Shown here in pieces: positions 1-28,858 of a stretch of DNA of 64,000 nt. Each line of letters begins with the position of its first letter. Positions within the stretch are counted from its first letter, which is position 1. A program made the position numbers and the translations under genes. Below the pieces are notes generated by a model. The model had not been told where the DNA came from and ran no database searches. It saw nothing but the letters and a program-made list of their open reading frames with translations. The DNA is from Zoroaster sp. YZ-2022 (Eukaryota > Echinodermata > Asteroidea > Forcipulatida > Zoroasteridae): contig CM055820.1 in the NCBI GenBank assembly GCA_029582265.1, positions 13,467,695 to 13,531,694 of the forward strand. The letters run 5' to 3'.

Positions 1-560
1 ATGAATAGACCCTTACCACACAGCATTTTGGTCTGGTACCCTAACTGCCAATCAAACATCACATCAAAAGAATCACAGTTTGATAGGCACCAGTCTATGT
101 TTGACACGAGCCTCATTTTGAATCCCATAGACTTGTGTACTAGAAAACCAAGATGGCTGTTCTATGAACAGGGGTTTATTGTTTCAAAGTTGATGGCTAC
201 CATCCGGGATACATGATCTATTATTGAATGTAACAGACTGTAATGTGTGATTAATCCATTCTTAGTAGAAGTAGCATTTTGTTATCTAAGCCTGTCTGGA
301 TAGAGATAAATTAATGTTATCCATATTTTATTTGTATTCATTTTTTCTTGAGATGATGCCTTGTTCTTTATATTTTGGGGGATGTTTTCAAACTTTATTA
401 GATTTGTGATGTGATAAGTCTTTTCGAAATGTTTGAATGTTATTGCATACTGGGAGAATGACGTTATTTTTATGTGCATTATACATTGGATTGTACAGCA
501 TGGTTGGACAATGACATGACTAACACTGCTTCAGCCATTACAATGCATGCACAATTTGTC
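1..560. other. Non-coding, probably intron of the left-hand gene
   Basis: AT-rich sequence with no convincing exon. The 71-codon open frame at 1-216 has no recognisable domain and no clear splice context. It is probably intronic, because a terminal exon of a plus-strand gene follows at 2901. Confidence 0.4.
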
Positions 561-2330
561 AGAGATCAATCAGATGTGTCTGAGATCAATCAGATGTGCC
601 TGAGATCAATCAGATGTGCCTGAGATCAATCAGATGTGTCTGAGATCAATCAGATGTGCCTGAGATCAATCAGATGTGCCTGAGATCAATCAGATGTGTC
701 TGAGATCAATCAGATGTGTCTGAGATCAATCAGATGTGCCTGAGATCAATCAGATGTGTCTGAGATCAATCAGATGTGTCTGAGATCAATCAGATGTGCC
801 TGAGATCAATCAGATGTGCCTGAGATCAATCAGATGTGTCAGAGATCAATCAGATGTGTCAGAGATCAATCAGATGTGCCTGAGATCAATCAGATGTGCC
901 TGAGATCAATCAGATGTGTCTGAGATCAATCAGATGTGCCTGAGATCAATCAGATGTGTCTGAGATCAATCAGATGTGTCTGAGATCAATCAGATGTGCC
1001 TGAGATCAATCAGATGTGTCTGAGATCAATCAGATGTGCCTGAGATCAATCAGATGTGTCTGAGATCAATCAGATGTGTCTGAGATCAATCAGATGTGTC
1101 TGAGATCAATCAGATGTGCCTGAGATCAATCAGATGTGTCTGAGATCAATCAGATGTGTCTGAGATCAATCAGATGTGCCTGAGATCAATCAGATGTGCC
1201 TGAGATCAATCAGATGTGCCTGAGATCAATCAGATGTGCCTGAGATCAATCAGATGTGTCAGAGATCAATCAGATGTGTCTGAGATCAATCAGATGTGTC
1301 TGAGATCAATCAGATGTGCCTGAGATCAATCAGATGTGTCTGAGATCAATCAGATGTGCCTGAGATCAATCAGATGTGTCTGAGATCAATCAGATGTGCC
1401 TGAGATCAATCAGATGTGCCTGAGATCAATCAGATGTGCCTGAGATCAATCAGATGTGCCTGAGATCAATCAGATGTGTCTGAGATCAATCAGATGTGCC
1501 TGAGATCAATCAGATGTGCCTGAGATCAATCAGATGTGTCTGAGATCAATCAGATGTGTCTGAGATCAATCAGATGTGCCTGAGATCAATCAGATGTGCC
1601 TGAGATCAATCAGATGTGCCTGAGATCAATCAGATGTGTCTGAGATCAATCAGATGTGTCTGAGATCAATCAGATGTGCCTGAGATCAATCAGATGTGCC
1701 TGAGATCAATCAGATGTGCCTGAGATCAATCAGATGTGCCTGAGATCAATCAGATGTGTCTGAGATCAATCAGATGTGTCTGAGATCAATCAGATGTGTC
1801 TGAGATCAATCAGATGTGTCTGAGATCAATCAGATGTGTCTGAGATCAATCAGATGTGCCTGAGATCAATCAGATGTGCCTGAGATCAATCAGATGTGTC
1901 TGAGATCAATCAGATGTGTCTGAGATCAATCAGATGTGTCTGAGATCAATCAGATGTGTCTCAGATCAATCAGATGTGTCTGAGATCAATCAGATGTGTC
2001 TGAGATCAATCAGATGTGCCTGAGATCAATCAGATGTGCCTGAGATCAATCAGATGTGCCTGAGATCAATCAGATGTGTCTGAGATCAATCAGATGTGCC
2101 TGAGATCAATCAGATGTGCCTGAGATCAATCAGATGTGCCTGAGATCAATCAGATGTGCCTGAGATCAATCAGATGTGTCAGAGATCAATCAGATGTGTC
2201 TGAGATCAATCAGATGTGTCTGAGATCAATCAGATGTGTCTGAGATCAATCAGATGTGCCTGAGATCAATCAGATGTGCCTGAGATCAATCAGATGTGCC
2301 TGAGATCAATCAGATGTGTCTGAGATCAAT
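561..2330. repeat. 20-bp minisatellite, about 88.5 copies
   Basis: A perfectly phased tandem array of the unit TGAGATCAATCAGATGTGYC. Almost all variation is one C/T site at unit position 19, with rare A for T at position 1 (units at 561, 841, 861, 1261, 2181) and one TC start at 1961. No copy has an indel, so the array is young or strongly homogenised. It lies in the intron before the exon at 2901. Confidence 0.98.
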
Positions 2331-2900
2331 AAATTTTCTAGAAATAGGATGCTTTGATGATCAACACTTTTAAATTGAATAGAATCGCACCTTCTCTGTG
2401 TGAATGTAAGATAATTCTCTAGTTTAGCCTTGATAGTTTGTCCTTTGTTATTTACATAATCTTCCAAGCACCTATTGTATCTAACCTCTTAATATGCCCA
2501 GCACTTACATGTATCTCCCTTTCTTACTCAAGGGTTCCCAACCCCTACCCCCCACTGATTTTGTGTTACTTCAGATTCCCCCAAACCTTTAGACCAAATA
2601 GTTTTATTGGGATGAATGTTAGCCGTCCTTTCCCTTATGAATACATTGATACAAACCTCTTCTTTCTAGTTGAGTGTAGTGAAAAGATGTTCTTAGTCAC
2701 TTAGTAATTCTCACTGGTTTGAGTTTGTGGTACTTTTTGTAGTTTTTCCTCTATTACAACACACCATATAGAACGTCTTTATGATGATTTGTTTTTCTGT
2801 TTTTAATTACTTGCATTTTTAAGGTGCAGTCTAACAGAAACCTTGGATGATTTGTGGACATGAAATAATATTTTTTGTCTTGATTCTATCTTGATTTTAG
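2331..2900. other. Intron sequence between minisatellite and last exon
   Basis: Unique AT-rich DNA ending in the acceptor context TTGATTTTAG immediately before 2901. I see no exon or named repeat in it. Confidence 0.5.
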
Positions 2901-3044
2901 ACCTTGGATATCAACGCCACAATGCCCCTCCCAAGAAAGAACCGTAACAGCAACGCCATCACCACCGTCTTCAGCACCCGACACAAAGATGCCCAGCCCA
3001 CGCTCGACCTCAGCGCCCCAGGGAGCGATTCAGCAGACTCGTGA
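2901..3044 (+). CDS. Terminal coding exon of an unidentified gene (47 aa plus stop)
   Basis: An acceptor (ATTTTAG) is followed by 47 in-frame codons and TGA at 3042-3044. The peptide starts TLDINATMPLPRK, contains a basic RKNRN cluster and ends with the hydrophilic run LSAPGSDSADS. Base composition jumps from AT-rich intron to GC-rich here and falls again after the stop, as expected of coding sequence. The exon starts at phase 0. The rest of the gene lies left of the window, so its product cannot be named. I do not recognise the family. An alternative is a conserved 3' UTR patch, but the composition and open frame favour coding. Confidence 0.6.
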   Translation, partial: TLDINATMPLPRKNRNSNAITTVFSTRHKDAQPTLDLSAPGSDSADS

Positions 3045-3256
3045 TGTCATCTTCTCAACCCTTGTGTAGGACTGGGGATGAGATGTGATTGAACAATCGC
3101 TATATGACAAGGACCGTGCAGTAGGTCTAGATGACATACTGGAAGGGTCATCTTGCCATGCATCCAGGGATGGTATAAAGTGGCCATTTCTATGGCAACT
3201 GGTGTTCCAGTCACACTGTGCAAAGTAGCTATTATGTAGCCACTTTTTGATTCTGA

Positions 3257-3271
3257 ACACTAGAGGGCAGT
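3257..3271 (+). promoter_or_regulatory. CTCF-like motif
   Basis: ACACTAGAGGGCAGT matches the animal CTCF core CCASYAGRKGGCRSY at 14 of 15 positions. AGAGGGC words also occur in invertebrate repeats, so chance is possible. Confidence 0.3.
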
Positions 3272-3505
3272 ATTCGCATGCACAGAGTGGCATCATGAGA
3301 TGTGGTTGCGCTGACTGAATCGTGATGCTGCGGACTTGATGGATTGGGAAATGGCTTGTCGAGAGCGCTGTTGTCCTTCCGAGCTTAACATGTACATTGA
3401 TGTATTGATATGAATGAAATCATGAACTGTTGGAATGAATTGCAGATAAAGTAAGATTTAAAAAAAAGATTGCTTAATTGATGTCCCACTGAATCACTAT
3501 ATTCA

Positions 3506-3520
3506 CCAATAGAGGGCGCT
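3506..3520 (+). promoter_or_regulatory. CTCF-like motif
   Basis: CCAATAGAGGGCGCT matches the CTCF core at 14 of 15 positions, in the same orientation as the motif 250 bp upstream. Binding is inferred only. Confidence 0.3.
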
Positions 3521-3745
3521 GCACATAGCAAATATCCACCCAGGTGTTCTTTTATCTTTTGTTTCTGCTCAGGTTTTAATGAGTTTCAGCTAGTACTTCC
3601 TCACACTATTGACGGTCAATCTGCTCCTATATATTATCCATTATTGGACGCATGCTGTCCAGCATGGAATAGCATTTTATGATTTCTGTCTCCAGTGAAG
3701 TATTATTAAAGCCATTATACACTATTGGTTAATCTCAAAAAAACA

Positions 3746-3825
3746 TTAATGATCACAGTGTTACATCAATGATCACAGTGTTACATTAATGATCACAGTG
3801 TTACATTAATGATCACAGTGTTACA
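3746..3825. repeat. 20-bp tandem repeat, 4 copies
   Basis: Four copies of TTAATGATCACAGTGTTACA, with one T/C variant in the second. It shares unit length but not sequence with the large 20-bp array at 561. Confidence 0.9.
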
Positions 3826-6800
3826 TCAAATTCCTTGGTGTAGTTGATGATGGTATCAAACATCCCTGGATATATTTCTTTATACAAAATTTGTAAAACT
3901 TACTAAATTTCTGTCATCCGAAGACAGAACTTCTACGTTGGAATAAATATGACAAATCTGAATGCATTTTCACTAATATCAAAATGAAATAAACTGAAAC
4001 GTAGACAGGTTGGTTTTGATACATATCTCTTGATTCTTATATCAGTATGGATAGATTTACAGACTTTAGATTTTACCAAAAGAGTATACTAGTTTTAAGT
4101 TCATTTATTAATGTCAGCAGGTAATTTCTTTCCATCGTGACCACAAATCAACTTCCAGGTTATTATTATTGCTAACCCAGCGACCATAATATGGTTATAA
4201 CTAATCGTTGTTGTTTTTTTTATGTTAAGTTTAAGCAGAACTTATTTTCCCTACAACTCATATTGTCATATAATTTTAAGATAATGTGTATCCAGTGGCG
4301 ATTTAATTTGTATAGTGATGCAAATCATCTGCCAAGTTATAAATGAAAAAAATGCTTATATATCTGCAACGTTTGATGAAGGTTAGGGGAAAGCTTTGCT
4401 GTGCTAGTGTATTATAATGTGTATATTTATTACGAGATACGAGTCTAGTTGGCGCTCCAGTTCATTTATGGAAATGTTTTGCTATACAGAAGATAATTTT
4501 AGGGGTTCAATTTGCTATTTAAACAGTGCATAACTTGCCGAGTATGCAATGGAATAGATTGGTTTCACTAGATGCCATTTTCACTTTAATTTGACTTCAA
4601 TCTGCTTCAAGATTTCAACATTTGTAGACAAAGTAAAGAAAAACTCCTGCATACTGGACATAAGTACTTATGATTTGTGTTTTGCGTTGACATTAATTTT
4701 AAATATTGCCAGTGTTGCATGCTCGGATATCAAGTGAAAACAATCTCGCGTTACTGATCAGAGGGGAAGGGGATGGGTGCTGATGAGTGAGTTGACGTAA
4801 CGTGTATTGTGACTACACAAGTCAAGAGACTAGCTGTTGGATTAGACATGCGTGGAACACACTACCAAAGTACGTAAATAACAAACAAACTCGCTCATCA
4901 CACGAGGGCGCCAATGTCCCCAGAATGGATACAGCTGATAAGTAACACGTTTCAATTTATCACTTTAGGGTTTTGAAATTGCTATGGATATGGTTGAGAA
5001 GAAAAGATCATTAAATGATTTTTGTTTTTCTTGTAATTTGTTTAAAAGTTGTGCAAACGGTATATATTTCATCTGAACATTGTCCCATGAATGAACTTTT
5101 CACTTAAAACGAAATATTTTCAAATAACAAGAGTTATAAATATGGGAATTTAGATTTTTCACTTTGTTCAACAAGGTATAGAATTCATGGACAAATTTCA
5201 AAGAATTATATCTGAGAAAAAAAAATTAAAAAGTAGGTTCATCTTCTGCTATGCAAATGTATATAAAAACTAAATAAAATAAATTAAACAAATAAACCAT
5301 TAGATACTATTATTTTATCTTTTGTTTCATTTACTCTTCAAAAATTGTGCAATTTATAAATCAAAAAAGGAAGAGCTTTCAAAAAATCTGACATATATAG
5401 GGAAAACTCTATACATTTTTATTCCATTGGCTTATAAACAGTTTGGGTAAAAACCAAATGAAGTGAGCGATCCATAAGCTAATTGGGAAAAAAATGACAT
5501 TTTGTGAATTTTTCCGCCATTTTGGAAAATTTAATGACAGATATTCAACAAGGTATTGCAATGCTCTGCATTATTACTTACGGTGCTTCATCTGCAGCAA
5601 TAATATCTGTATTCTATAATGCGGTTTTAGTTCTATAACTTATTGACTACTTAGACTGCAGAGGACTAAGGCGTTCATTTCTGTCACACAGTTATTTCTG
5701 TCTTGTTCTAAGACTAGATCTTTTGAATCACACAAGTAGTACCATTGTGTTTGTTCAGTATCTTAATTGCACATCATTATGCAACACTGTAACACCTCTA
5801 TGCACTTTAAGGTCAGTTATACAAGTCCAGAATAACTGCTCAAATTAATTAAACTGCACTAACGAGCAATTTATGTGTACAAAGGTTTTTGTAGAAATCG
5901 TTGTGTGTCCGGAAGGTCTTAAGGCTCTACATCCTTCTTCCGGGCACACAAAGTGCAACTTTTTGTCCCAGCAGAAGGTCGTAAGGAATAAAATGGTTCC
6001 TTTGAATAAAAAAAAGTAGGGCATAACTGATATTAGTTGCTAGAATTTCTCCCAAGACATGTTTTTCCATTCCCATGCAGAATTTAACTTTCCTACAATG
6101 ACTTATAAATGGCAGAAAAACGACCAAACTTTCACACTCGGTTTTCTTGAAACACAATTTTTGCACATTAATTGCTTACAACCTTTTGCTGGTCACACTA
6201 CAAAACGTTCTCTGACTGGGTCCTTTGTTTCTCATACAATATAACACTGCAGTAACAAACATCACAGGGTCCACACAAAGTGGTAATTGCTTTTCAGCAT
6301 TTGTGAGTCTTCTTTATTCCCTTTTGAATCACAATATACATTAAACAACAAACCTGTGGAAGTTTTAAACTCAATGCATTGTCTAAGTCAAGAGAAAAGT
6401 GTGAAAAACCAACCGGTTCTTTACAGGACTATTCACTACTCAAAACAGATTTTTTTTTTTTTTTTTTTTGTTGATGACAGAAAGCACTTGGAGCAAAATG
6501 TTGCAACTTTTAAAAAAAATTAAAAAAAATTGCATATTTTGTTTTCTCTGAAATGAGAGCACATCAGGTGCCCGACTGGCTACTGTCCAAAAAAGTTGAG
6601 GTCCAGATCTGGAAATAATGTCACTTCTGAAGTTTTTAAATAATATGGCACAGTAGAGACTTGTATCATAGACAATATCAGATTATATGTGGCCAAATAA
6701 GTAGTTCACACATATTTGAGGCATTAGAATATCATGTCACCTAATTATTACAATTTGTAGACACCCCCTCGTGTTTCACTTTTTAGTCATTTAAACTAAT

Positions 6801-8156
6801 TACCTTGACAATGGATATTATGTAGACAGTCCAATGAGACTGCTCACTAAACATACCTAGCCCTGTAAAAAAAAATATATATATATATAAAAATTCAAAC
6901 AAATGAAAAAAAAGTTTAAAAAAAGTTAATATACTGTACATGACTGGAATTGTGGAATACAATACCTGTGTCAATGAGTGCTTTGTTAAAAAAAAAAAAT
7001 TGTACACCTGTGCAGAGATTTTGACAATTGATATTCAGCCAAAGCAATGTGTATATAAACAACGCACTTTAATAATTTCTACCTAGATTATATTTCGGTT
7101 AATATTTGTTGGGAGCATGTTAGTTCATGTATTTCTATTCCACCCTGTCTTCCACACCAACTACGCGCAAGAGTTGGTAAAGAAGTGAAGGATATTTAGA
7201 ATCCCCCCAAAAAACTTGCCAACTCGGTGTACAGCACGTTTATTTCAGGGAATGACTGAAACTAAATTCACTGAGTGTGTGGATAAAAAACGGATGCTAT
7301 TTTCTATTTGCATGGGGGAATTTGTTCTGGTTGACACTATAAAAAGTGGTAAATTATTTATATAAATAATGGCTTTTGGAGAATCTTTCTGTACTGGGAT
7401 TCCATTTGTAGCCCTATTTTCTGAAGGAAAATATCTTTAATTGGTATAAAAAAAATTATTATATTACACAGCTAAGCATGCACTGTTAGTGACATGCATT
7501 TTGTTGTCATCCATGATTGTAAAGTAGCACACAGTGTTGATGTACAGATTATATGTTACAATAGATATTATTAATTGTAATGGAATACAGTCAGATTGTG
7601 TACATTCATGTAAATTCCTACAAGATGTTCCACAAATACTGCTGTGTTCATTGTTAAATAACCAAAAAAAAATTACTGATTTCATTAGATTTTATTTTGA
7701 CAAGTTAGGAACGAAACAAAATCAACATTTGTCATTCTGTTTCCGAGTCGAGTGATCGTTATTAAGAGTATTATTGTTATGTACAATTTATGTTTAAGCA
7801 CATGGAATGTTCCAGAGTGCATGTAATATAAGATTTATGTATCTAATAATAGTACATGTAATGTAATGTCCATTTGCCTCCGAGTGCAGGAATAACATAA
7901 AATGAGAGTTGCATATGATTGTGTATTGTCTGTTGTTTCAGTTGGAAAGATTAGACATTGGTTCTCCTTAACATGAAGGTACATTAACACATGATAACAA
8001 ACTACCGAAGTGTTATCCTAAATCCAACTTGATGTGAAAATATAGCACCAAACATTCGGAAATTATTGTCTGAAGTTAAAATTGTGAATGTTTATTTTTT
8101 CATATTTAATGACCAAGAAATTCATATTGAGCTTGAACTTTCTCAGCTTAGTTTTT
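3826..8156. other. AT-rich intergenic DNA between convergent genes
   Basis: Contains homopolymer runs (poly-T near 6450) and several AATAAA/ATTAAA words, but no exon, RNA gene or element that I can support. It separates the 3' ends of the left gene (+) and CCDC77 (-). Some of it may be long 3' UTR. Confidence 0.5.
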
Positions 8157-8452
8157 AATGTATATATCTTGATTCAAAGAGAGTAAGCATACTCATAGAA
8201 GCAGTTTGGCCAACATTACCAATGTTGTACCTTCCCTTCAATGTATATCTTGATTCAAAGAGAGTAAGCATACTCATAGAAGCAGTTTTGACAACATTAC
8301 CAATGCTGTACCTTCCCTTTAATGTATATCTTGATTCAAAGAGAGTAAGCATACTCATAGAAGCAGTTATGACAACATTACCAATGCTGTACCTTCCCTT
8401 CAATGTATATCTTGATTCAAAGAGAGTAAGCATACTCTTAGAAGCAGTTTTG
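8157..8452. repeat. 81-bp tandem repeat, about 3.6 copies
   Basis: The unit begins AATGTATATCTTGATTCAAA and includes AACATTACCAATG. Units start at 8157, 8240, 8321 and 8402. Because 81 is a multiple of 3, open frames run through both strands; these are artefacts. A single related unit is found at 42658. Confidence 0.95.
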
Positions 8453-8557
8453 CTGAGCTGTACGCGCGGTCATCCTGCTTTGGTTTAGATGTGTCGTCAC
8501 AGTTCACATTGTCTCATTGATCTCCATCATCACTATAATGGAGATCAAGACATCGTC

Positions 8558-8658
8558 TATAGATGATGTGACCTGTGATGTGATGTAACGCTTAAACCAA
8601 AACATGATGAACGTGCTGTTTTGGTTAAGGCAAGACATCACAGGTCACATCATCTATA
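8558..8658. repeat. Inverted repeat with 24-bp arms
   Basis: 8558-8581 (TATAGATGATGTGACCTGTG plus 4 bases) is the exact reverse complement of 8635-8658. The spacer holds words matching TTTGGTTTA further out, suggesting a small palindromic transposon. Confidence 0.8.
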
Positions 8659-9130
8659 CCGTTATTGAAAAAAATAATAAAATCTGGACTTCGTCAGTGA
8701 TCCAAGGAATGCATGCAATGAATTACCTAATGAATTTCAGATAAGACACAGTAGGAAGCATGAAAAGAAACGTTCTTTAAAAATTGCATAGACTGGTTTA
8801 TTTACATTGTCTTATACACTAAAACAAAGAAATTTATAAAAATCACTTTCAAACAAAATATAAGACTAAGAAGGCATATTAACAATAATAAACAATTCTT
8901 ATAGAGGACATGTCACTATGTGCTTACAGAGGAAAGAGAAAGAAAACCAATTCATTTTGTTTTCCAGCCTCTTCCGTTGAAATATTCGTAAGATTACCAA
9001 CGTAAGAGTTTTCGAATTTGCAAACATTAGCAAGAGGCAGTGATTGTCACATGTTGCTTGCATAAGGTCCGGATATACACCCATGTATATATTTTGGAAT
9101 GCGGGTTCTGCAATATCGGATTCTAGCCAG

Positions 9131-9292
9131 GCAATCTCGGTGGTCGTTAAGACGTCTCCACTAGTTAGCAGGAGGTCATGGGTTCGAATTCCACTTGAGT
9201 CACTTGTGAAGTTTTTTTCCACAGACACTCGGAAAGCACCGAGTATACAGTGCTATACACACATCTGTGTAGGGCAAAATTGAATCAATTGT
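9131..9292 (+). mobile_element. tRNA-derived SINE, family S2
   Basis: It opens with an A-box-like region (TCGGTGGTCGTTAAGACG) and a B box (GGTTCGAATTCC). A body with CACAGACACTCGGAAAGCAC follows, and the end reads AATTGAATCAATTG. A second copy lies at 34151 and a 3' fragment on the minus strand at 55736. It sits just beyond the CCDC77 stop codon, probably in its 3' UTR. Confidence 0.8.
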
Positions 9293-9609
9293 TTATCACC
9301 TGACACAAGAATTTCATCAACTTATATCCTGTTTATGAAACAAAGGATTCCTCAGAAGCGCCTATAGCACTGTACCTCATAAACCTGAAGAAACCTGTGA
9401 AGAAAAGACGATGAAGTGTTCAATTTTAGATGACCCTGGCCCGCCTACCCCTGAATCCAATGCTGAAAACCTATTTTATAACAAGATATAATTATCAATG
9501 ATTTTCACGCATGGAACTTGCCAGAAAAAGGCAGCTGTGCGAATGGTTTCAGCACTAGCACTGTCATTTCTTTGTAGTAAATTTTTACGAGCGATGTTTG
9601 GAGTTATTG

Positions 9610-27313
<17,704 letters not shown>

Positions 27314-27425
27314 CGTGCGGCGTGCGGCGTGCGGCGTGCGGCGTGCGGCGGCGGCGACAGATCGTGTTGGTTGGTGTCAAGGTGTCAAAGTCTGGGCCGG
27401 CCGGCCGGTCGGGGACTTTGAGTTG
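27314..27425 (-). promoter_or_regulatory. CpG-rich probable CCDC77 promoter
   Basis: A short CpG-dense patch in AT-rich surroundings, with five GTGCGGC-type repeats (27315-27350) and GGCCGGCCGGCCGGTCGG near 27400. It lies just upstream of the putative start exon. The divergent direction has a donor-like site at 28149. Confidence 0.5.
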
Positions 27426-27734
27426 CTTACATCATGCTTACATATACATGGAATGTGGGAAGATTTCGCGCGTAAAAATTAAATGATTGCGTCATAATAG
27501 TTGTAAAGTTCACTGCATGTGATTTGTATATACATACGTAATTCGTCGCACTCGTGAAAAGACGCATTTAATTAATGTACCTTTGGCTTAGCATTATTCT
27601 GTGTCCTTTTTTCGAATATTTACACTTTTTTGTGACCTATGATTTCGCGCTGGGCAAATGTATAAAAACTATAATTATTACATTTTATACTTCTCCACAT
27701 AACATCGAGAATTGTTAATGATAAGAAAAAAATA

Positions 27735-28078
27735 AGAGGTTTTCATGGACTACTAAAATTTGGAACGATTTACCACACCATCTACTCGATCAAACAAAGC
27801 TAACCAGCTTCAAAACCGGACTTGTTAAACACCTGAGCGAAATCACAACCCACAACTCAAACTAGTCGGTCAAGTCAACACTCTGTAGTGATGCGGTTTA
27901 CCGCTTTTACGGAGTAAACAATCCAGATCCAGATCCAGACGCATGCAGTACAAGTTTTATTTTGATACATAAAGATGATTATTATCATCATAACATGATA
28001 TCGAATGTACACTGTGATAACGTTTGTGTAAGAGTGCTATATAAATGCCTTCATTGTATTGTATTGTATTGTATAGTG
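27735..28078 (+). mobile_element. 3' end of a non-LTR retrotransposon
   Basis: Encodes TKIWNDLPHHLLDQTKL then TSFKTGLVKHL before a stop, the usual C-terminal tail of CR1/L2-type reverse transcriptases. It ends with TATAAATGCC and a (TATTG)n tail at 28052-28078. 5' truncated. Confidence 0.75.
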
Positions 28079-28109
28079 TACATGTGATGCGCATGACTTG
28101 GTGCCAATA

Positions 28110-28148
28110 ACAGCGGACAACAGCAGCAACGACACTCGAGCGAAGGCG
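28110..28148 (+). other. Possible non-coding first exon of the 34-54 kb gene
   Basis: GACACTCGAGCGAAGGCG is followed by a strong donor, GTAAGT, at 28149. It is CpG-containing and divergent from CCDC77. There is no transcript evidence; a rival donor (GAAG|GTAAGT) is at 32764. Confidence 0.25.
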
Positions 28149-28188
28149 GTAAGTTTTGATATTGACTTATTTATTTATGCCTATTTTT

Positions 28189-28368
28189 TATAGCCTTCAG
28201 AAAATAGAAGGATCCTTTTAGTTGCCACTGCGCATGTACAATGACCGTGTTGGTTACTTATGGGGGAGTTAACATTAATAACAAGATCAGACTGACAACT
28301 GAGGAAGTCATCGTATACCAAAAATGCCTGATTTTTCATGAAATAAATATCCTGGACATTCTACCCCA
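28189..28368 (-). mobile_element. M8 internal fragment
   Basis: Matches the middle of M8 in reverse (AAAATAGAAGGATCC, TGACCGTGTTGG, ATGCCTGATTTTTCATGAAA). No ends remain except CATTCTACCCC. Confidence 0.75.
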
Positions 28369-28858
28369 AGCGTGGATTGGCAGGCTTTCGAGCCACAGTT
28401 TGACTACACTTTTGTCTATCCTGGCCAGATTAGAATGGGTTGCCTTTGTTTGTCCTTGCAGTTGCACCATTCCTCTCTCCCCTTCCATCAATCCCTACCC
28501 ACTCCCTACCCTATCCCCATTCCTACCCACTCCCTACCCTATCTCCATTCCCCTTCCATCCCTATCGATCCATCTCCATCCCCCTGCATCATAGTCATTC
28601 CAACTTGTTTGCTGTGTTACATTGCGTTTCATTTTTATTTATGGAAAGTGTTTGCATGTATGATGTTTGTACTTTTTGGCCGAATAAACAACAACATATT
28701 TTCAACAACAACATATATACAACAACATATATTGCCAAAATAACATTTTCATTATTCAATCATTTCAGTTAGTTTTCCCCGCTGTTCGTAGAAAAAGTGG
28801 GCTAGTATTAGTATAACTGCAGTAACTGTATCTCAAAGAAGGTTGACTCTTGTCAGAC

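Larger units (their letters stand above)
3045..3745 (+). other. Probable 3' UTR of the left-hand gene
   Basis: Sequence downstream of the stop at 3044, without further coding signs. ATTAAA at about 3706 is a possible poly(A) signal. Two CTCF-like motifs lie inside it. Confidence 0.4.

Noticed and set aside
561..2330. CRISPR-like array of short repeats
   Set aside because: Units are contiguous with no spacers, and the window is animal DNA; it is a minisatellite.
28241..28772. Three overlapping 110-123 codon frames rich in Pro, Ser and Leu
   Set aside because: Pyrimidine-rich low-complexity DNA, partly an M8 fragment; no splice or domain evidence.
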